DNA of 58,158 bases from Lachnospiraceae bacterium (GCA_900766925.1 CAAFXG010000142.1:1-58158), one strand, 5' to 3'; counted from the first letter of the stretch, positions 1 to 9,981 are shown. Translations and numbers: made by a program. The notes: generated by a model not told the origin, from the sequence alone.

Positions 1-110
1 CCCACGAAATTTTCTAACCTTGGGTACAGGAGCGGCATATTCACTTCTTATACCCACGAAATTTTCTAACCTTGGGTACGGGAGTGGCATATTCACTTCC
101 TATACCCACG
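1..110. repeat. 52-bp tandem direct repeat (two units plus a start of a third)
   Basis: Unit 1 (1-52) and unit 2 (53-104) are nearly identical, differing at only a few positions, and a third unit begins at 105 with cccacg before the match is lost. Each unit contains TACCCA and TGGGTA about 16 bases apart, so each can form a small hairpin. The array is cut by the window's left edge and may be longer. No gene is visible in it. Confidence 0.85.
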
Positions 111-259
111 CAACCCTCTGGTGAATGAGTTATCAACGGCATTTAAATATGTGAGCTTCTTCCCAGGCTATATCCTCCTAATTATTTATTAGCCGAAAGC
201 CATCTAACTATCACAAGAACACCATAAAGAAAAGTGCTATTTGGGCAACACCATTATCC

Positions 260-322
260 AAACAACAAGGTCGCAGAGGCTGGCGCATTTTACAAACAAC
301 AAAGTCGCAGAGGCTGGCGCAT
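260..322. repeat. Short direct duplication next to the hairpin element
   Basis: A segment of about 28 bases beginning aaacaacaaggtcgcagagg at 260 recurs with one mismatch from 294 (period 34). The second copy is the outer part of the left arm of the hairpin element, so the first copy looks like a slipped or duplicated arm end. Confidence 0.75.
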
Positions 323-566
323 CAGCCATACACAGAGCCAGGCGCCACTACTAATTCTAAATGTATACTGTTTGAATGACTTTGTTATGCTATGGAGAAG
401 AGACTTAAAAATCATGGAAGCCTGTGCTGAACATGATTTTGGTTTAAAAAGCTCTTCGTAATGTACTGCATAACAGAATGAAAACAGCATACATTTAGAA
501 TTAGTAGTGGCGCCAAGCCCTGTGTATGGCTAATGCGCCAACCTCTGCGACCTTTTTGTTTGTATA
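290..566. repeat. Long hairpin element, copy 1 (conserved core, private arms)
   Basis: The left arm (292-364) and right arm (493-566) are inverted repeats of each other over about 70 bases with few mismatches. Between them, 365-492 is nearly identical to 11077-11203 of the second element. The core folds further: GTTATGC pairs with GCATAAC, AAGAG with CTCTT, and AAAATCATG with CATGATTTT. The arms share no similarity with those of the other copy. Short ORFs on both strands here are by-products of the inverted repeat. The rest of the gene-free stretch 1-578 holds only the repeats listed. Confidence 0.85.
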
Positions 567-578
567 TTTATTACCGGT

Positions 579-3080
579 TTATTTTTTGCGGACTGTAACT
601 GCTTTCTTACTTCCCCATGCGGAGTAGTACTTCTTACCGGACACAGTTTTATAAGCCCTTATTCTTACATAGTATTTCTTACCCTTTTTAAGCTTGCTAA
701 TCGTCGTCTTAAGTGTCTTACTTCCCTTTATGGTAACAGCCTTTGCCCCCTTAAACTTAGAAGAGGTTGAATACTGTAGCTGATAAGCTGTAACCTTCGT
801 GTTTCTCTTCCAGCTTGCCGTAATTGCTCCGGCCTTTTTGCTGCTTACTGCAGAAAGCTTCGGAATACTCACATATACAGCCTTGATTGTTGCCGCTGCA
901 CTCTTATTAGAGCCTGCATATGCCACAAGCTTATAGGTGTATGCGGTTCCGTTTGTGGCCTTCTTATCAAGATAGCTTACTGTTTTTCCGTTGGAAATGG
1001 TTGCAAGCTTGGTATACTTTCCGGAACCGGTCTTTCTATATACATAATAGCCCTTGGCGCCGGTAACCTTAGCCCATTTAAGCTTAACACCCTTACTTGT
1101 ATTTGTTGCCGAAGAGATGCTTACCTTATTCAAGGTTTTCATGGCCACTGAACTCTTTTGGGCGGCACCGCAGACTGTACAGGTTCTTGTCTTTATTCCC
1201 TTGTCTGAATATGTTGCCTCCTTCGTTGTCTTCCATGAACCGTACGAGTGTGCTGTTTTAGCTATTTTTTCTGTTGTAACATAACCGCACCCTGTACATG
1301 TCCTTGTCTTAATACCTTCATCAATACATGTTGCTTCCTTAGTTATCTTATCCGAATAGGTGTGGGCAACCTTTATATCATATGTTTTTTTAACAGACGG
1401 ATTATATTTGACTCTGATTGTGACTGTTAAATCGCCCGCCTTAAGCATATTTATTCTGCCAAATCCATTAGATGTCTGTGTATATGTTGCAATACTTGTA
1501 TCCGACAAAACGACCTCAAACTCATTATTATCTGCCGATGATGAATTATAAATCCACAAATCCAGAGTGTCCCCAACATCATAAGAGCTGTTATATCCGC
1601 ACCAATATGAACCGGAATCCGAATTTGAACGCCACCATACTGAGTCTATCTGCGTAAGTGTTGTGAAGGACTCTGAATGTCCGCACACCTTACAGGTCTG
1701 CTTTGCGGTATTATCACTTCCCTTTGCATAGGTTATATCGAAGTCATGACCGTTTACAATTTCCGTGGAGGTATTAACCGACGGATTATTTATATTTATG
1801 CTATAGAAGGTTACCTTCTCATGCTCCCATACATACCAAACTAATTTACCACCATATATTACAGGCACACAGTCAGAAAGCTTACCGTCCATGCTGTAGG
1901 TATTACCCTGTTTAATGCCATTTCCGTCAATTTCAGTATAGTAAACCTTGTTTTCCCTTGTCCACATAACCATGAACAAATCATCACCAAGCTTCACGAG
2001 ATGCGGTGTAGATACTGAATCTTCTCCCTCCGCATAATTGGTAAGGAATCTCACGGTTGCCCCGGAGCTTAATGTTCTTGGAACGACTGACACAAATATA
2101 TTTCTCGTGCTGTTACTCTGAGATGACTGATCAATGGTATTACCTGCCACAATGTAATTACTGCTTGACAATTCAAAGCCTCCGACGGAAGCCCCTGTCC
2201 AATTGGCTCCTGTATCACCGCTTATAGGTAACATTGTAGCTCCCGAACATGGTGTATAATAACCCGGTGTAAAGCTTCCCGTTGTAAAATCAGTATTGTA
2301 CTTAAGCAGACAAACAGACCTTGGGTGTGCATCGCCATGATCTACACCAACTACGCTCGTTCCGTCCGTACGGATAAACTGATTAAAGGAATGACTCACA
2401 TAACCATATTTAGAATTCATTACACCGGTATATGAATCTGTTATCTTAGCCGTATTCATATTAAATTCAATTGTCACATTTGCCTGATGGTTATATCCGT
2501 CATCCATATACATTTCATGACAGGTTCTAGCCAGCAGATAATCCCCGCTTGCAGTCATGCGTGCCGAGCCTGCATCAAACGGTATATATGTATTAGCTCC
2601 ATAAAGGCCGTCATAACCGACAACATTCCAGCTCTGGTCATATTTTGTGATTCTGTATACTTCTACACTGTCACTCTCATCAAAGTTATTCTGACCTGAT
2701 ATTACATAGTAATACGAACCGTATGCATAAAACCCTCCGAATATCGGAAGCATTCCATCAGATACTATCTGCTTGCGTTTAAAGTTATAGCTCGAATCGT
2801 AATATTCTACCAACAATCCTTCGTCCACAGCCCCCGACTGTACCCTCATAAGCGAGCCGTCATCACATACATTCAGGTATGATTTTACAGTTGTAGACCA
2901 TACACTGTAATCCTGGTCTCCCGAGTTATCACCATCATATGTGTCGCACTGTTTTGTAGCCGCCAGCGAATCCACAGCCGTCGCTGCACTTCCTACAGCC
3001 AGACCAAGCGCCAAAAAGCCTGTCACAACTAATTTCTTAAACCACTGTCTTTTCATAATTCTTTTCATATTTCTCTTCAC
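579..3080 (-). CDS. Secreted cell-surface protein with propeller-like domain, Cys-pair repeats and two Fn3 domains
   Basis: This is an exported protein of about 833 residues. A GTG start at 3080 is preferred because AGGGAGG lies a few bases upstream; the frame is open further but without a ribosome-binding site. Residues 1-40 are a basic, then hydrophobic signal peptide (VVTGFLALGLAVGSAATA). Residues ~45-440 resemble a beta-propeller of repeated observation-like strands. Near 450 and at ~572-650 lie repeats with CxxCG pairs and the pattern KEATC-GIKTRTCTxCG, common in surface proteins of Lachnospiraceae. The last ~183 residues are two fibronectin type III domains rich in lysine, which may bind the wall or glycans. 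No sortase signal or catalytic motif is seen, and the ligand is unknown. Confidence 0.8.
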   Translation of the reverse strand: MKRNMKRIMKRQWFKKLVVTGFLALGLAVGSAATAVDSLAATKQCDTYDGDNSGDQDYSVWSTTVKSYLNVCDDGSLMRVQSGAVDEGLLVEYYDSSYNFKRKQIVSDGMLPIFGGFYAYGSYYYVISGQNNFDESDSVEVYRITKYDQSWNVVGYDGLYGANTYIPFDAGSARMTASGDYLLARTCHEMYMDDGYNHQANVTIEFNMNTAKITDSYTGVMNSKYGYVSHSFNQFIRTDGTSVVGVDHGDAHPRSVCLLKYNTDFTTGSFTPGYYTPCSGATMLPISGDTGANWTGASVGGFELSSSNYIVAGNTIDQSSQSNSTRNIFVSVVPRTLSSGATVRFLTNYAEGEDSVSTPHLVKLGDDLFMVMWTRENKVYYTEIDGNGIKQGNTYSMDGKLSDCVPVIYGGKLVWYVWEHEKVTFYSININNPSVNTSTEIVNGHDFDITYAKGSDNTAKQTCKVCGHSESFTTLTQIDSVWWRSNSDSGSYWCGYNSSYDVGDTLDLWIYNSSSADNNEFEVVLSDTSIATYTQTSNGFGRINMLKAGDLTVTIRVKYNPSVKKTYDIKVAHTYSDKITKEATCIDEGIKTRTCTGCGYVTTEKIAKTAHSYGSWKTTKEATYSDKGIKTRTCTVCGAAQKSSVAMKTLNKVSISSATNTSKGVKLKWAKVTGAKGYYVYRKTGSGKYTKLATISNGKTVSYLDKKATNGTAYTYKLVAYAGSNKSAAATIKAVYVSIPKLSAVSSKKAGAITASWKRNTKVTAYQLQYSTSSKFKGAKAVTIKGSKTLKTTISKLKKGKKYYVRIRAYKTVSGKKYYSAWGSKKAVTVRKK

Positions 3081-3176
3081 ATTTCCCTCCCTATATCTGC
3101 CCGGGCAGTGTGTGTACACCATGCAATCTGCAATATCGGTGTATTTCTTTCACATACATATCCTGCAAAAACTATT

Positions 3177-3584
3177 TTAATGCAAATTCCAACCTCCTGC
3201 AAGGTCAATTCCTGTCTCCTCAGCAAATTCCTTCTTAATCTTATCCGGATTCTTTCTAAGCTCTAACATTGTTCTGAATGCGGATAAAATAAGCTTGTCC
3301 TTGTCATATCTGTTTGCACTGTCTGCCCTGTCCATGTGCGATCTGAAATGATCCATCTGCCATACGAGAATATCCGCTAAAGTATATCCGTCTACACTGT
3401 ATTCGCACAAAAACTCCCGATTATCATAATAATATGCGTATTCCCGTAAAATCTCAGGCGCAGCAACCAAATCCTGCCAAAATATTTCCGCCGCCTCAAT
3501 CGTTTCTCCTGCACAATCGCACAGCCTTACTGCCCATTCATGCAAAATTCTCATTGCCTCTTCAATCTGTTCTTCCATTGTCAT
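3177..3584 (-). CDS. Hypothetical acidic protein
   Basis: A protein of about 135 residues that I do not recognise. It is predicted to be mostly helical and cytoplasmic, acidic in its first half (MEEQIEEAMRILHEWAVRLC), with no signal peptide or membrane segment. The ATG at 3584 follows a purine-rich AGGGAAGAGAG stretch; a GTG five codons upstream (3599) is an alternative start with a weaker site. It lies between the secreted Fn3 protein and the pseudouridine synthase and could be co-transcribed with the latter, whose stop is about 70 bases away on the other side. No function is proposed. Confidence 0.6.
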   Translation of the reverse strand: MTMEEQIEEAMRILHEWAVRLCDCAGETIEAAEIFWQDLVAAPEILREYAYYYDNREFLCEYSVDGYTLADILVWQMDHFRSHMDRADSANRYDKDKLILSAFRTMLELRKNPDKIKKEFAEETGIDLAGGWNLH

Positions 3585-3655
3585 TCTCTCTTCCCTCACC
3601 TTTCACTCAACAAACAACCACACCAAATATTCCGGCAATTACGTTTATATTATTT

Positions 3656-4396
3656 TTATTTGTCACAATCATTATTTTTCAGTATATCTAATTCCTCACT
3701 CGTCAGTTTCCGATATTCTCCACATTTAAGCCGTTTATCTAAATTAAGCTTACCCATACTTAGTCTCTTCAAATATGCAACCTTCATATCAACAGCCTCG
3801 AACATTCGCTTAATCTGATGATATCTGCCTTCCGTAATTGTAATTTCAATTTCACTGGCAGTCCCTTCGTCTGTTTTACTGACATTTCTAATAACTAATT
3901 CAGCCGGTAACGTTGGCTTATCATCTCCTATATCAACACCATCTGCAAAATGCTTTACTGTATCATCCGTAACCTCGCCGTCCACTCTTGCATAATAGGT
4001 TTTTTCGACATGCTTTCCCGGAGTCAGAAGCTTATTGGCAAGAATACCGTCATTAGTAATTACAAGAAGTCCTTCCGTATCCTTGTCAAGTCTTCCAACA
4101 GGAAATAAATCTCTCCTTTTATCTTCTCTTATAAGTTCAATTACTGTCTTATCCCAGCTATCCGTTGTTGCTGATACAACACCTGCAGGCTTATTCAACA
4201 TATAATATTCAAACTCAGCATACTTAAGCAGCTTACCATTTACTGTAATTTTGTCCTTTTCAGTATCAACCTTGATATCTGATTTCTTCACAACCTTGTC
4301 ATTAACCAATACACAGCCCTGCCTTACCAGTGATTTGACTGCGCTTCTCGTTCCCTGCCCTGCATCAGCAAGATATTTGTCCAATCTTATTACCAT
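3656..4396 (-). CDS. RsuA/RluB-family rRNA pseudouridine synthase
   Basis: This enzyme isomerises a specific uridine of rRNA to pseudouridine during ribosome assembly. Residues 1-48 form an S4 RNA-binding domain (RLDKYLADAG...). The catalytic domain carries GRLDKDTEGLLVITNDG at 101-117, where Asp104 is the family's catalytic aspartate. KTYYARVDGEV and RYHQIKRMFEAV are further family motifs. The 246-residue length matches RsuA/RluB. The start follows AAGGGAGCGG. Which rRNA position is modified (16S U516 or 23S) cannot be decided from the sequence alone. Confidence 0.93.
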   Translation of the reverse strand: MVIRLDKYLADAGQGTRSAVKSLVRQGCVLVNDKVVKKSDIKVDTEKDKITVNGKLLKYAEFEYYMLNKPAGVVSATTDSWDKTVIELIREDKRRDLFPVGRLDKDTEGLLVITNDGILANKLLTPGKHVEKTYYARVDGEVTDDTVKHFADGVDIGDDKPTLPAELVIRNVSKTDEGTASEIEITITEGRYHQIKRMFEAVDMKVAYLKRLSMGKLNLDKRLKCGEYRKLTSEELDILKNNDCDK

Positions 4397-4538
4397 TACC
4401 GCTCCCTTAATAAATCTGTCATACCAAAGTATCCTTATCCGTTAATCAGCAACATTACCATACAGCCTGCCCATAATACATATTTACCATCAGCCCATTA
4501 TTACATACATTATAATATTTATCCCCAATAATAGCAAG

Positions 4539-4567
4539 AAGGTCCACAGCTGGGAACTGCAGACCTT
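4539..4567 (-). terminator. Hairpin downstream of the FliD-like gene
   Basis: On the minus strand AAGGTC pairs with GACCTT around an inner CAG/CTG stem, followed by a weak T-containing stretch. A second small hairpin (CAATC...GATTG) lies at 4583-4605. Together they probably end the transcript of the gene at 4615-5343. The T-run is poor, so confidence is moderate. Confidence 0.55.
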
Positions 4568-4614
4568 CAACCATTCTTATATACAATCCTCTTAGGGAGA
4601 TTGTAACTATTTAA

Positions 4615-5343
4615 TTACATAAAGCTGTCAAGCATATTGCCTGTGGATAAGCTTTTTGTTGCCGTTCCCGAATATAGACTGTCATTAGCCGCAAACACAT
4701 CATTAGCAGAAGCGTAAATCTGTGTAAGCTTACTCTGTACATTCTTTGCAAAAGAAACGTTGCCGGCAAACAACGATTTGACATCCGTCATGTTGGCTTT
4801 ACCGAAGGCTTCCTCGTCAAGCTCTAACGTATTGCCCTTATTAATCGAAATGCCAACCTTACTTAATGCACTCTGGTATATCTTAGTCTGGTTGGTAAGT
4901 CTCACTCCGGTTCTGAGCATAGAGCTGTTTGACTCCTCCGAAAGATTCTTGATGGTATCATTGTAGTCCTCTACAAAGCTCTTAATGTTCTTAAGAATAT
5001 TATCTCTGTCATAATCATAGGTAACCTTACCATTCTCGTCCCTCTTCTCCACCTTCTTGTAAAGGTTAGAGTCCATAAGCTTACTTACAGAGGAAACTGC
5101 CCCCTGTGCACTGCTCTGTGTCAGCTTAGTCTGCTTCTCATCTGTTGTTGTCTTAGACGAGGTCTTATTAGCAGCCTCGGAAGCATAATACTTCTTGGCA
5201 AGCTTAAGATAAGAACCATTCCTTATCGAGTAAAAGTCACCTAAAAAGTTAGAGCTGCCTGATACTCCCGTGCTCGATGTTCCGAAGAAATTACTGAAAT
5301 AATCGCTATTCGAATTGCCACCTACATTAAAAATATTATTCAT
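4615..5343 (-). CDS. FliD C-terminal-like protein (flagellar cap homology), stand-alone
   Basis: The C-terminal half (~110-242) has the pattern of the FliD/HAP2 C-terminal coiled-coil domain: a YNDTIKNLSE segment, a conserved L-x-KVGISINKGNTLELDE turn, and DVKSLFAGNVSFAKNV. The first 80 residues are Ser/Gly/Asn-rich and unlike a full FliD, which is usually 450 or more residues, so the protein is short (242 aa) and lacks the cap's D2/D3 head. No flagellar genes surround it. Secretion by the flagellar export apparatus, or a role as an accessory cap-like or structural protein, is inference. A hypothetical protein of other function that reuses this fold is equally possible. Confidence 0.6.
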   Translation of the reverse strand: MNNIFNVGGNSNSDYFSNFFGTSSTGVSGSSNFLGDFYSIRNGSYLKLAKKYYASEAANKTSSKTTTDEKQTKLTQSSAQGAVSSVSKLMDSNLYKKVEKRDENGKVTYDYDRDNILKNIKSFVEDYNDTIKNLSEESNSSMLRTGVRLTNQTKIYQSALSKVGISINKGNTLELDEEAFGKANMTDVKSLFAGNVSFAKNVQSKLTQIYASANDVFAANDSLYSGTATKSLSTGNMLDSFM

Positions 5344-5482
5344 AATATCACTCCCTGATTATCAAACGACATCCTTGTCCTATCAATCAAATTCAACCGT
5401 GTAACATTAATATCGACCTCATTATATACCATATGCCACAATTTGTGAATGTTTTTTTGAAATCTATTTAAAAGTTTTAAAA

Positions 5483-6475
5483 TCAATTCAATTTCAAATA
5501 TATCCTTCCATCACTCTCTACATCACTGTCTTTCCACTCATCCTGACAAGCCGAATCCGAATATGCCTTATACTGAATCAGATTTAGATTGACAGAAAGC
5601 TTCTTTGGTACAAAGAAAATATTCTCATCACCATCTCCATAAGGATACTCAACATAAATCATTCTGAAGTCGTCGCTTTGTTCCATTATATCCGTTATTG
5701 CATCAGGCATGTTATAAACCGCATTTGAGGTTATCCACGAATATGAGATTTTTTCTCCGTTTTCGTCATAGCAGTAGATTTCCTGTATTTTACAGTCATC
5801 CGACATAAAATACTGATACTTTATGAGCGCATCGTCTTCTTTTTTATTCATTTCCACAACAAGTCTTCCATCCATTCTGTATACACTGTCGATTCGTTCG
5901 TTGCTTGGATCCCCGTTTGTAGATATTATCATGTTATTATGTTCAAAATTAATCATATATGCAGCGATACCTGATTCCGGATAAAGCATTGTAGAAATCC
6001 GGTTATCCTCTGCAACATACCAGCACTGATTATAGCTGTCAAGCACCTGAACCCTGCCGTCAGAATCCTCATAGGCCTGAATATATCCGCCATCTTCATC
6101 AAAACCAATAAATTCAAACTCAGAATAAACCTCAGAACCATTTGAATAGTAAATGGTATTTTTACTGCAGCCTCTGTTTCCGTCTGACAAAAGTCTGTCA
6201 CCAAGATTAGCGTTATATATCTGATTAAAGGTTATCCTAAGGTCCTCCTCACTTGCTGCCTCTGTAACCTTTTCTTCCTCTGTATCAGGCTCCTCCGTAC
6301 TCATTTCGTTTACCACAGCTTCTGTAGCCGTGCCGTCCTGATTACCATCACCGGTGTTTTTTTCGGTGGTAATAAGAACCAGCTTATCGTCATTCTTATT
6401 TCCGCAACCACCCAGCAATGCCAAACCTACAAATAATATATATGTTATTATAATCTTATATGTACTCTTACTCAT
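5483..6475 (-). CDS. Putative lipoprotein of unknown function
   Basis: A hydrophobic N-terminus ends in the lipobox LLGGC (Cys24), so the protein should be anchored to the outer face of the membrane. After it comes an acidic Thr/Glu-rich linker (~35-80) and then a beta-rich domain of about 250 residues (FEFIGFDEDGGYIQAYEDSD and similar). The layout resembles outer-face substrate or stress-sensing lipoproteins of Lachnospiraceae, but I recognise no named domain. It lies alone between gene-free gaps of ~140 and ~100 bases. Confidence 0.75.
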   Translation of the reverse strand: MSKSTYKIIITYILFVGLALLGGCGNKNDDKLVLITTEKNTGDGNQDGTATEAVVNEMSTEEPDTEEEKVTEAASEEDLRITFNQIYNANLGDRLLSDGNRGCSKNTIYYSNGSEVYSEFEFIGFDEDGGYIQAYEDSDGRVQVLDSYNQCWYVAEDNRISTMLYPESGIAAYMINFEHNNMIISTNGDPSNERIDSVYRMDGRLVVEMNKKEDDALIKYQYFMSDDCKIQEIYCYDENGEKISYSWITSNAVYNMPDAITDIMEQSDDFRMIYVEYPYGDGDENIFFVPKKLSVNLNLIQYKAYSDSACQDEWKDSDVESDGRIYLKLN

Positions 6476-6572
6476 TTTTATCTCTCTATTCTTTCTTTAA
6501 AACAAGGTTAAGTACACTATAACACACAACCACTACTTTTTGTATACTGTTTTTATTTCCTACTACAATTTG

Positions 6573-8933
6573 TTATTTTTTTACAGTATATCTGTTCATC
6601 CAGTCAGCAACCAAATCATATTCTTCTTCTGATATTGGTCTGTTTGAAAAGCCGGCACGCTCAAGTATGTCAATATATCGTTCAATATCAGCTTCATTAA
6701 CCGGCATATTATTGACACCGGAATTATCCAGTAACCATTTTATCTGTGTTCTGTAATCAGGTTGCTCAAGAAATTCAGGCTTTTTACGCGCAATTTTAAG
6801 GCGGAATCTGCTATATAGCATTATCAGTCTGTCATTTATATCAGCCCTGCCAAAGCTAATTCTGAAAAATGCATACTTGACTGCCTTCACTGCAAACAGA
6901 CATGCAACGGCTGCCAATGCAAGTCCAAGTATTACAAAGCATATTTTTCTGACCAATTCATCAGATATCTTAAGTCCTGCCTGACCATCATTAATCTCCA
7001 CCTCCGCATCATTGCCCGAATCTCCAAATACGTTTTCAAACAATGACCAAAAGTCTTCTCCCTCATCCTCCGACTCTCCGCTTGATGACGGCGTGACATC
7101 AACAACCTGCCAGCCCTTTCCATCTAAATAGACCTCAACCCATGCATGTGCGTCTGCATCTGTAGCATTGACCTCAATGAGTGCTGTTTCCCCAAGCTCA
7201 GAATATCCGCTGTAATAATCGCTGTAATTGCTCTCCCTGACAATCTCCCCATCTGTTATCTGATAATAATCAATCGCATAGCCCTCAACATACCTTGCGG
7301 GTATCCCAAGGTATCTGAAAATAAGAGTTGCAGCAGAGGCAAAATGGGCACAATAACCCTTTTTGTTATCGGTAAGGAAATAGTTCACAAAATCCTTTTT
7401 GGCAGGTGTTTTTCCAGGACTTATTGTGTATGGGATGTTATCCTGAAAATATTTTTTCACCTCACTGATAACCTCCTCATCATTTCCAACCCAGTCAAGT
7501 TCAAGAACCGTCTGACTGATTGCATCTATATTTTCATCCGGTACATATAAATCCCATTCACTGTACGGCATATTATCAGGGTACGCATCCCCGTCAATAT
7601 AGACTCCATTTTTCTCAAAATAAGGATAGTAAACTATATCCTGAAAGCCCCTGTCAGAAGCTTCAAATGAGCTGTAATAATACGGCAGATAATTCTTTCT
7701 TCTGTCAGCCCCGACATTTTTCACCTGCATAATTCCACGGGCCGAATTCACGTTTCCCTCATCATAATAATTTTGCAAGACATCTGCCTCAGGAGTTGCA
7801 GTATCGTCATAGTCTCTTGTGTCAAAAATTCCGGTCCAGCAGTTTTGATACGGATTATAGATTTCCCCCACAAAGCCTCGCAAATACACATTATCATAGC
7901 TATATGGTGTAAGATGAACCACCAGATCGGTCTGGTAGTCAAGTCTGACAGTGGACACATTGCCAAGTATTCCTGAATCAAGTCCGCCTACATTATCCGT
8001 ATCACGCAAAAATCCGTATATTCCCTCTGTCATCAGAGTACTGAATGCTGCCGCCGACAAATCCTTATATTTGTTGCCTTCATAACCTGTATTAAAATTC
8101 TCCTTTGGTCTGAATGCACTTGCAATAGTAGCTACAAGCAACACAAATACAACCGCATAAGCCCCGGCCTGCAGCATACTCTTAACATTGTATACGTATG
8201 AAATTTCTCCCTTCCTTTTCTTGTCATGCTGCTTCTCCTGATAAATCCTGTTATTTCGTTTAACGGATATTTGCGGACTATAGTGCCTGCCGGATTTATA
8301 GCAGTACGTCATAGCTACTCCCACCATCATCATTACAGCATAGAACAAATCAGGCTCACAAACGAGATAAAGAGGTATAACATTTAGAAACATAACGATG
8401 AATATTACTGTAACATATTGCATTCGTCTTGATACATAGACATTTAGAAGAATATCCAGAACTATTCCAATGAACATTGCTGCCATAGTTACCGTAAGAT
8501 ATCTGTTGCCAATCTGCTCATTATACAATCTTTGGATATCAATATCAAAATATTGTGCAGCCTCATCAACAGTAATATTTACTATTGCATAAAACCCACT
8601 ATTGATATAATCCTTAAAGAGTAACACCAGCCAGCCAAAGATAACCAGCAAAAAAAGGTAGCCCATATTCTCAACCAGAAGTCTATAGTACAGCATTGCA
8701 CACAAAACAGCCATGATACCAATAGTAACATGGCATAATACAACATTGTAGTTAATATTTAGCGCCGATAGATAAAAGCCTATACTTCCCATTGAAAGTA
8801 AATAGACAATAAACCCCTTTAGCAGCAGTGTCAAAAGCCTGTTCTCCTTTTGTTCAAAGAAGGAATGACTTAAATATACACCTTCGCACAGCTCTCTATC
8901 CAAAATAATATCCTTAGCTTTTTTTGCAGACAC
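6573..8933 (-). CDS. Transglutaminase-like (TgpA-type) membrane protein
   Basis: This 786-residue protein has several N-terminal membrane helices (~35-250, plus one near 260), an extracytoplasmic transglutaminase-like domain and a last helix at ~655-685 with a cytoplasmic tail. The catalytic triad is visible: Cys528 in GYCAHF, His596 in HAWVEVY and Asp612 in VVDVTPS. It ends an operon moxR-DUF58-transglutaminase, with stop and start of the neighbours touching (8933/8934). The family's substrates are unknown; peptide cross-linking or proteolysis at the cell surface is proposed for relatives. The DUF4129-like C-terminal tail typical of this family is consistent with the last ~90 residues. Confidence 0.88.
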   Translation of the reverse strand: MSAKKAKDIILDRELCEGVYLSHSFFEQKENRLLTLLLKGFIVYLLSMGSIGFYLSALNINYNVVLCHVTIGIMAVLCAMLYYRLLVENMGYLFLLVIFGWLVLLFKDYINSGFYAIVNITVDEAAQYFDIDIQRLYNEQIGNRYLTVTMAAMFIGIVLDILLNVYVSRRMQYVTVIFIVMFLNVIPLYLVCEPDLFYAVMMMVGVAMTYCYKSGRHYSPQISVKRNNRIYQEKQHDKKRKGEISYVYNVKSMLQAGAYAVVFVLLVATIASAFRPKENFNTGYEGNKYKDLSAAAFSTLMTEGIYGFLRDTDNVGGLDSGILGNVSTVRLDYQTDLVVHLTPYSYDNVYLRGFVGEIYNPYQNCWTGIFDTRDYDDTATPEADVLQNYYDEGNVNSARGIMQVKNVGADRRKNYLPYYYSSFEASDRGFQDIVYYPYFEKNGVYIDGDAYPDNMPYSEWDLYVPDENIDAISQTVLELDWVGNDEEVISEVKKYFQDNIPYTISPGKTPAKKDFVNYFLTDNKKGYCAHFASAATLIFRYLGIPARYVEGYAIDYYQITDGEIVRESNYSDYYSGYSELGETALIEVNATDADAHAWVEVYLDGKGWQVVDVTPSSSGESEDEGEDFWSLFENVFGDSGNDAEVEINDGQAGLKISDELVRKICFVILGLALAAVACLFAVKAVKYAFFRISFGRADINDRLIMLYSRFRLKIARKKPEFLEQPDYRTQIKWLLDNSGVNNMPVNEADIERYIDILERAGFSNRPISEEEYDLVADWMNRYTVKK

Positions 8934-9971
8934 CTAGCCATTCTCCCTTACATTAAGCTTAGCTTCTCCACCTTCACATGTAACATGCACAAATGCCTTC
9001 ATTTCAGGATGTACACTTGACATATGTGATGCAGCCTCATCCATACAGTCATAGGTTCTTTCATAAAACATTTTTGCAAATGCATCCTTTGCATCCTGAC
9101 TGTAATCAATTCTCACATCTTCATACTCATATCTGTTTGCACTCCAGTAAACAAGCCTCACTGTCGTTTTATTTTCTATCAATTGCAATATTGCTGTATA
9201 CGTGGCAGCAAGAATAATATTTAGCGCAGCCGGATCTTTTCCATACAGCTCCGGCACAATTACAAGCTGTCTGTCTGACATGCTTACCCTATCCTTAACC
9301 ATAAGAATATCTCTCTTGGCAGACAGCTTCCAATGAATACTCATAAGCTTGTCTCCCGGAATATATTCTCTTATTTCCTGAACATCCGAAAAATCATTAC
9401 CTCTCTTAGAGCTTTCCTCACTTTCCAGCATTCCCCGGTCTAAATTTGAATTATCAAACGAAATATTGCCGATATTCTCAGGCATTACGGTCAGCTCAGC
9501 CGAAGCCTCACATTTCTTGTTAAAATAATAAAAACCCATCAGGTCCTTTATTTTGACTGCATCAACTTCAATTTTAATAATCCCCGGATATGTCGTTATT
9601 ACCGGCAATTCCAGCACATACCCTTTTCGTGCATGGATAGGTACTGAGATAATTTGTCTGCCGGTGGTTTCAAAAAAAGAATTTTGTATATTGATAATTA
9701 CCTTTGCATCCAGAGACACCAGCCATGTAGGATTTTTAATTTTTATTGCAAAATACGTTTCACCATTTTGTTCTCCATATCCGTCACTTCTGCAATTCAC
9801 ATCTACCGAAACTGACCTTTTCAGTATGTATCCAAGCAAAATCGAAACAAGCGGTGCACTTAACATGATGGTGATAACTATATAGTGAAACTGGCTATGC
9901 AAAAACCAATATAAAACTATATTAATCGCCAGAATGATTACATATCCAATTGTACGAAATATCAGCTCCAT
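8934..9971 (-). CDS. DUF58 (von Willebrand A-like) membrane protein
   Basis: Two N-terminal membrane helices (~5-50) are followed by a cytoplasmic or peripheral region with the DUF58 hallmark EIREYIPGDKLMSIHWKLSA near residue 200. DUF58 proteins pair with MoxR AAA+ ATPases and transglutaminase-like proteins, as here. The ATG at 9971 is chosen because TAGGAG lies seven bases upstream; the longer open frame would start at a TTG inside moxR. The moxR stop (9982) lies just before the start, so translation is probably coupled. Its biochemical role is unknown; relatives affect cell envelope traits and stress tolerance. Confidence 0.88.
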   Translation of the reverse strand: MELIFRTIGYVIILAINIVLYWFLHSQFHYIVITIMLSAPLVSILLGYILKRSVSVDVNCRSDGYGEQNGETYFAIKIKNPTWLVSLDAKVIINIQNSFFETTGRQIISVPIHARKGYVLELPVITTYPGIIKIEVDAVKIKDLMGFYYFNKKCEASAELTVMPENIGNISFDNSNLDRGMLESEESSKRGNDFSDVQEIREYIPGDKLMSIHWKLSAKRDILMVKDRVSMSDRQLVIVPELYGKDPAALNIILAATYTAILQLIENKTTVRLVYWSANRYEYEDVRIDYSQDAKDAFAKMFYERTYDCMDEAASHMSSVHPEMKAFVHVTCEGGEAKLNVRENG

Positions 9972-9981
9972 ACATTTACTC

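Noticed and set aside
234..490. Overlapping ORFs of 66-75 codons on both strands in the hairpin element
   Set aside because: They arise from the inverted repeat and its core; no ribosome-binding site or conserved protein pattern.
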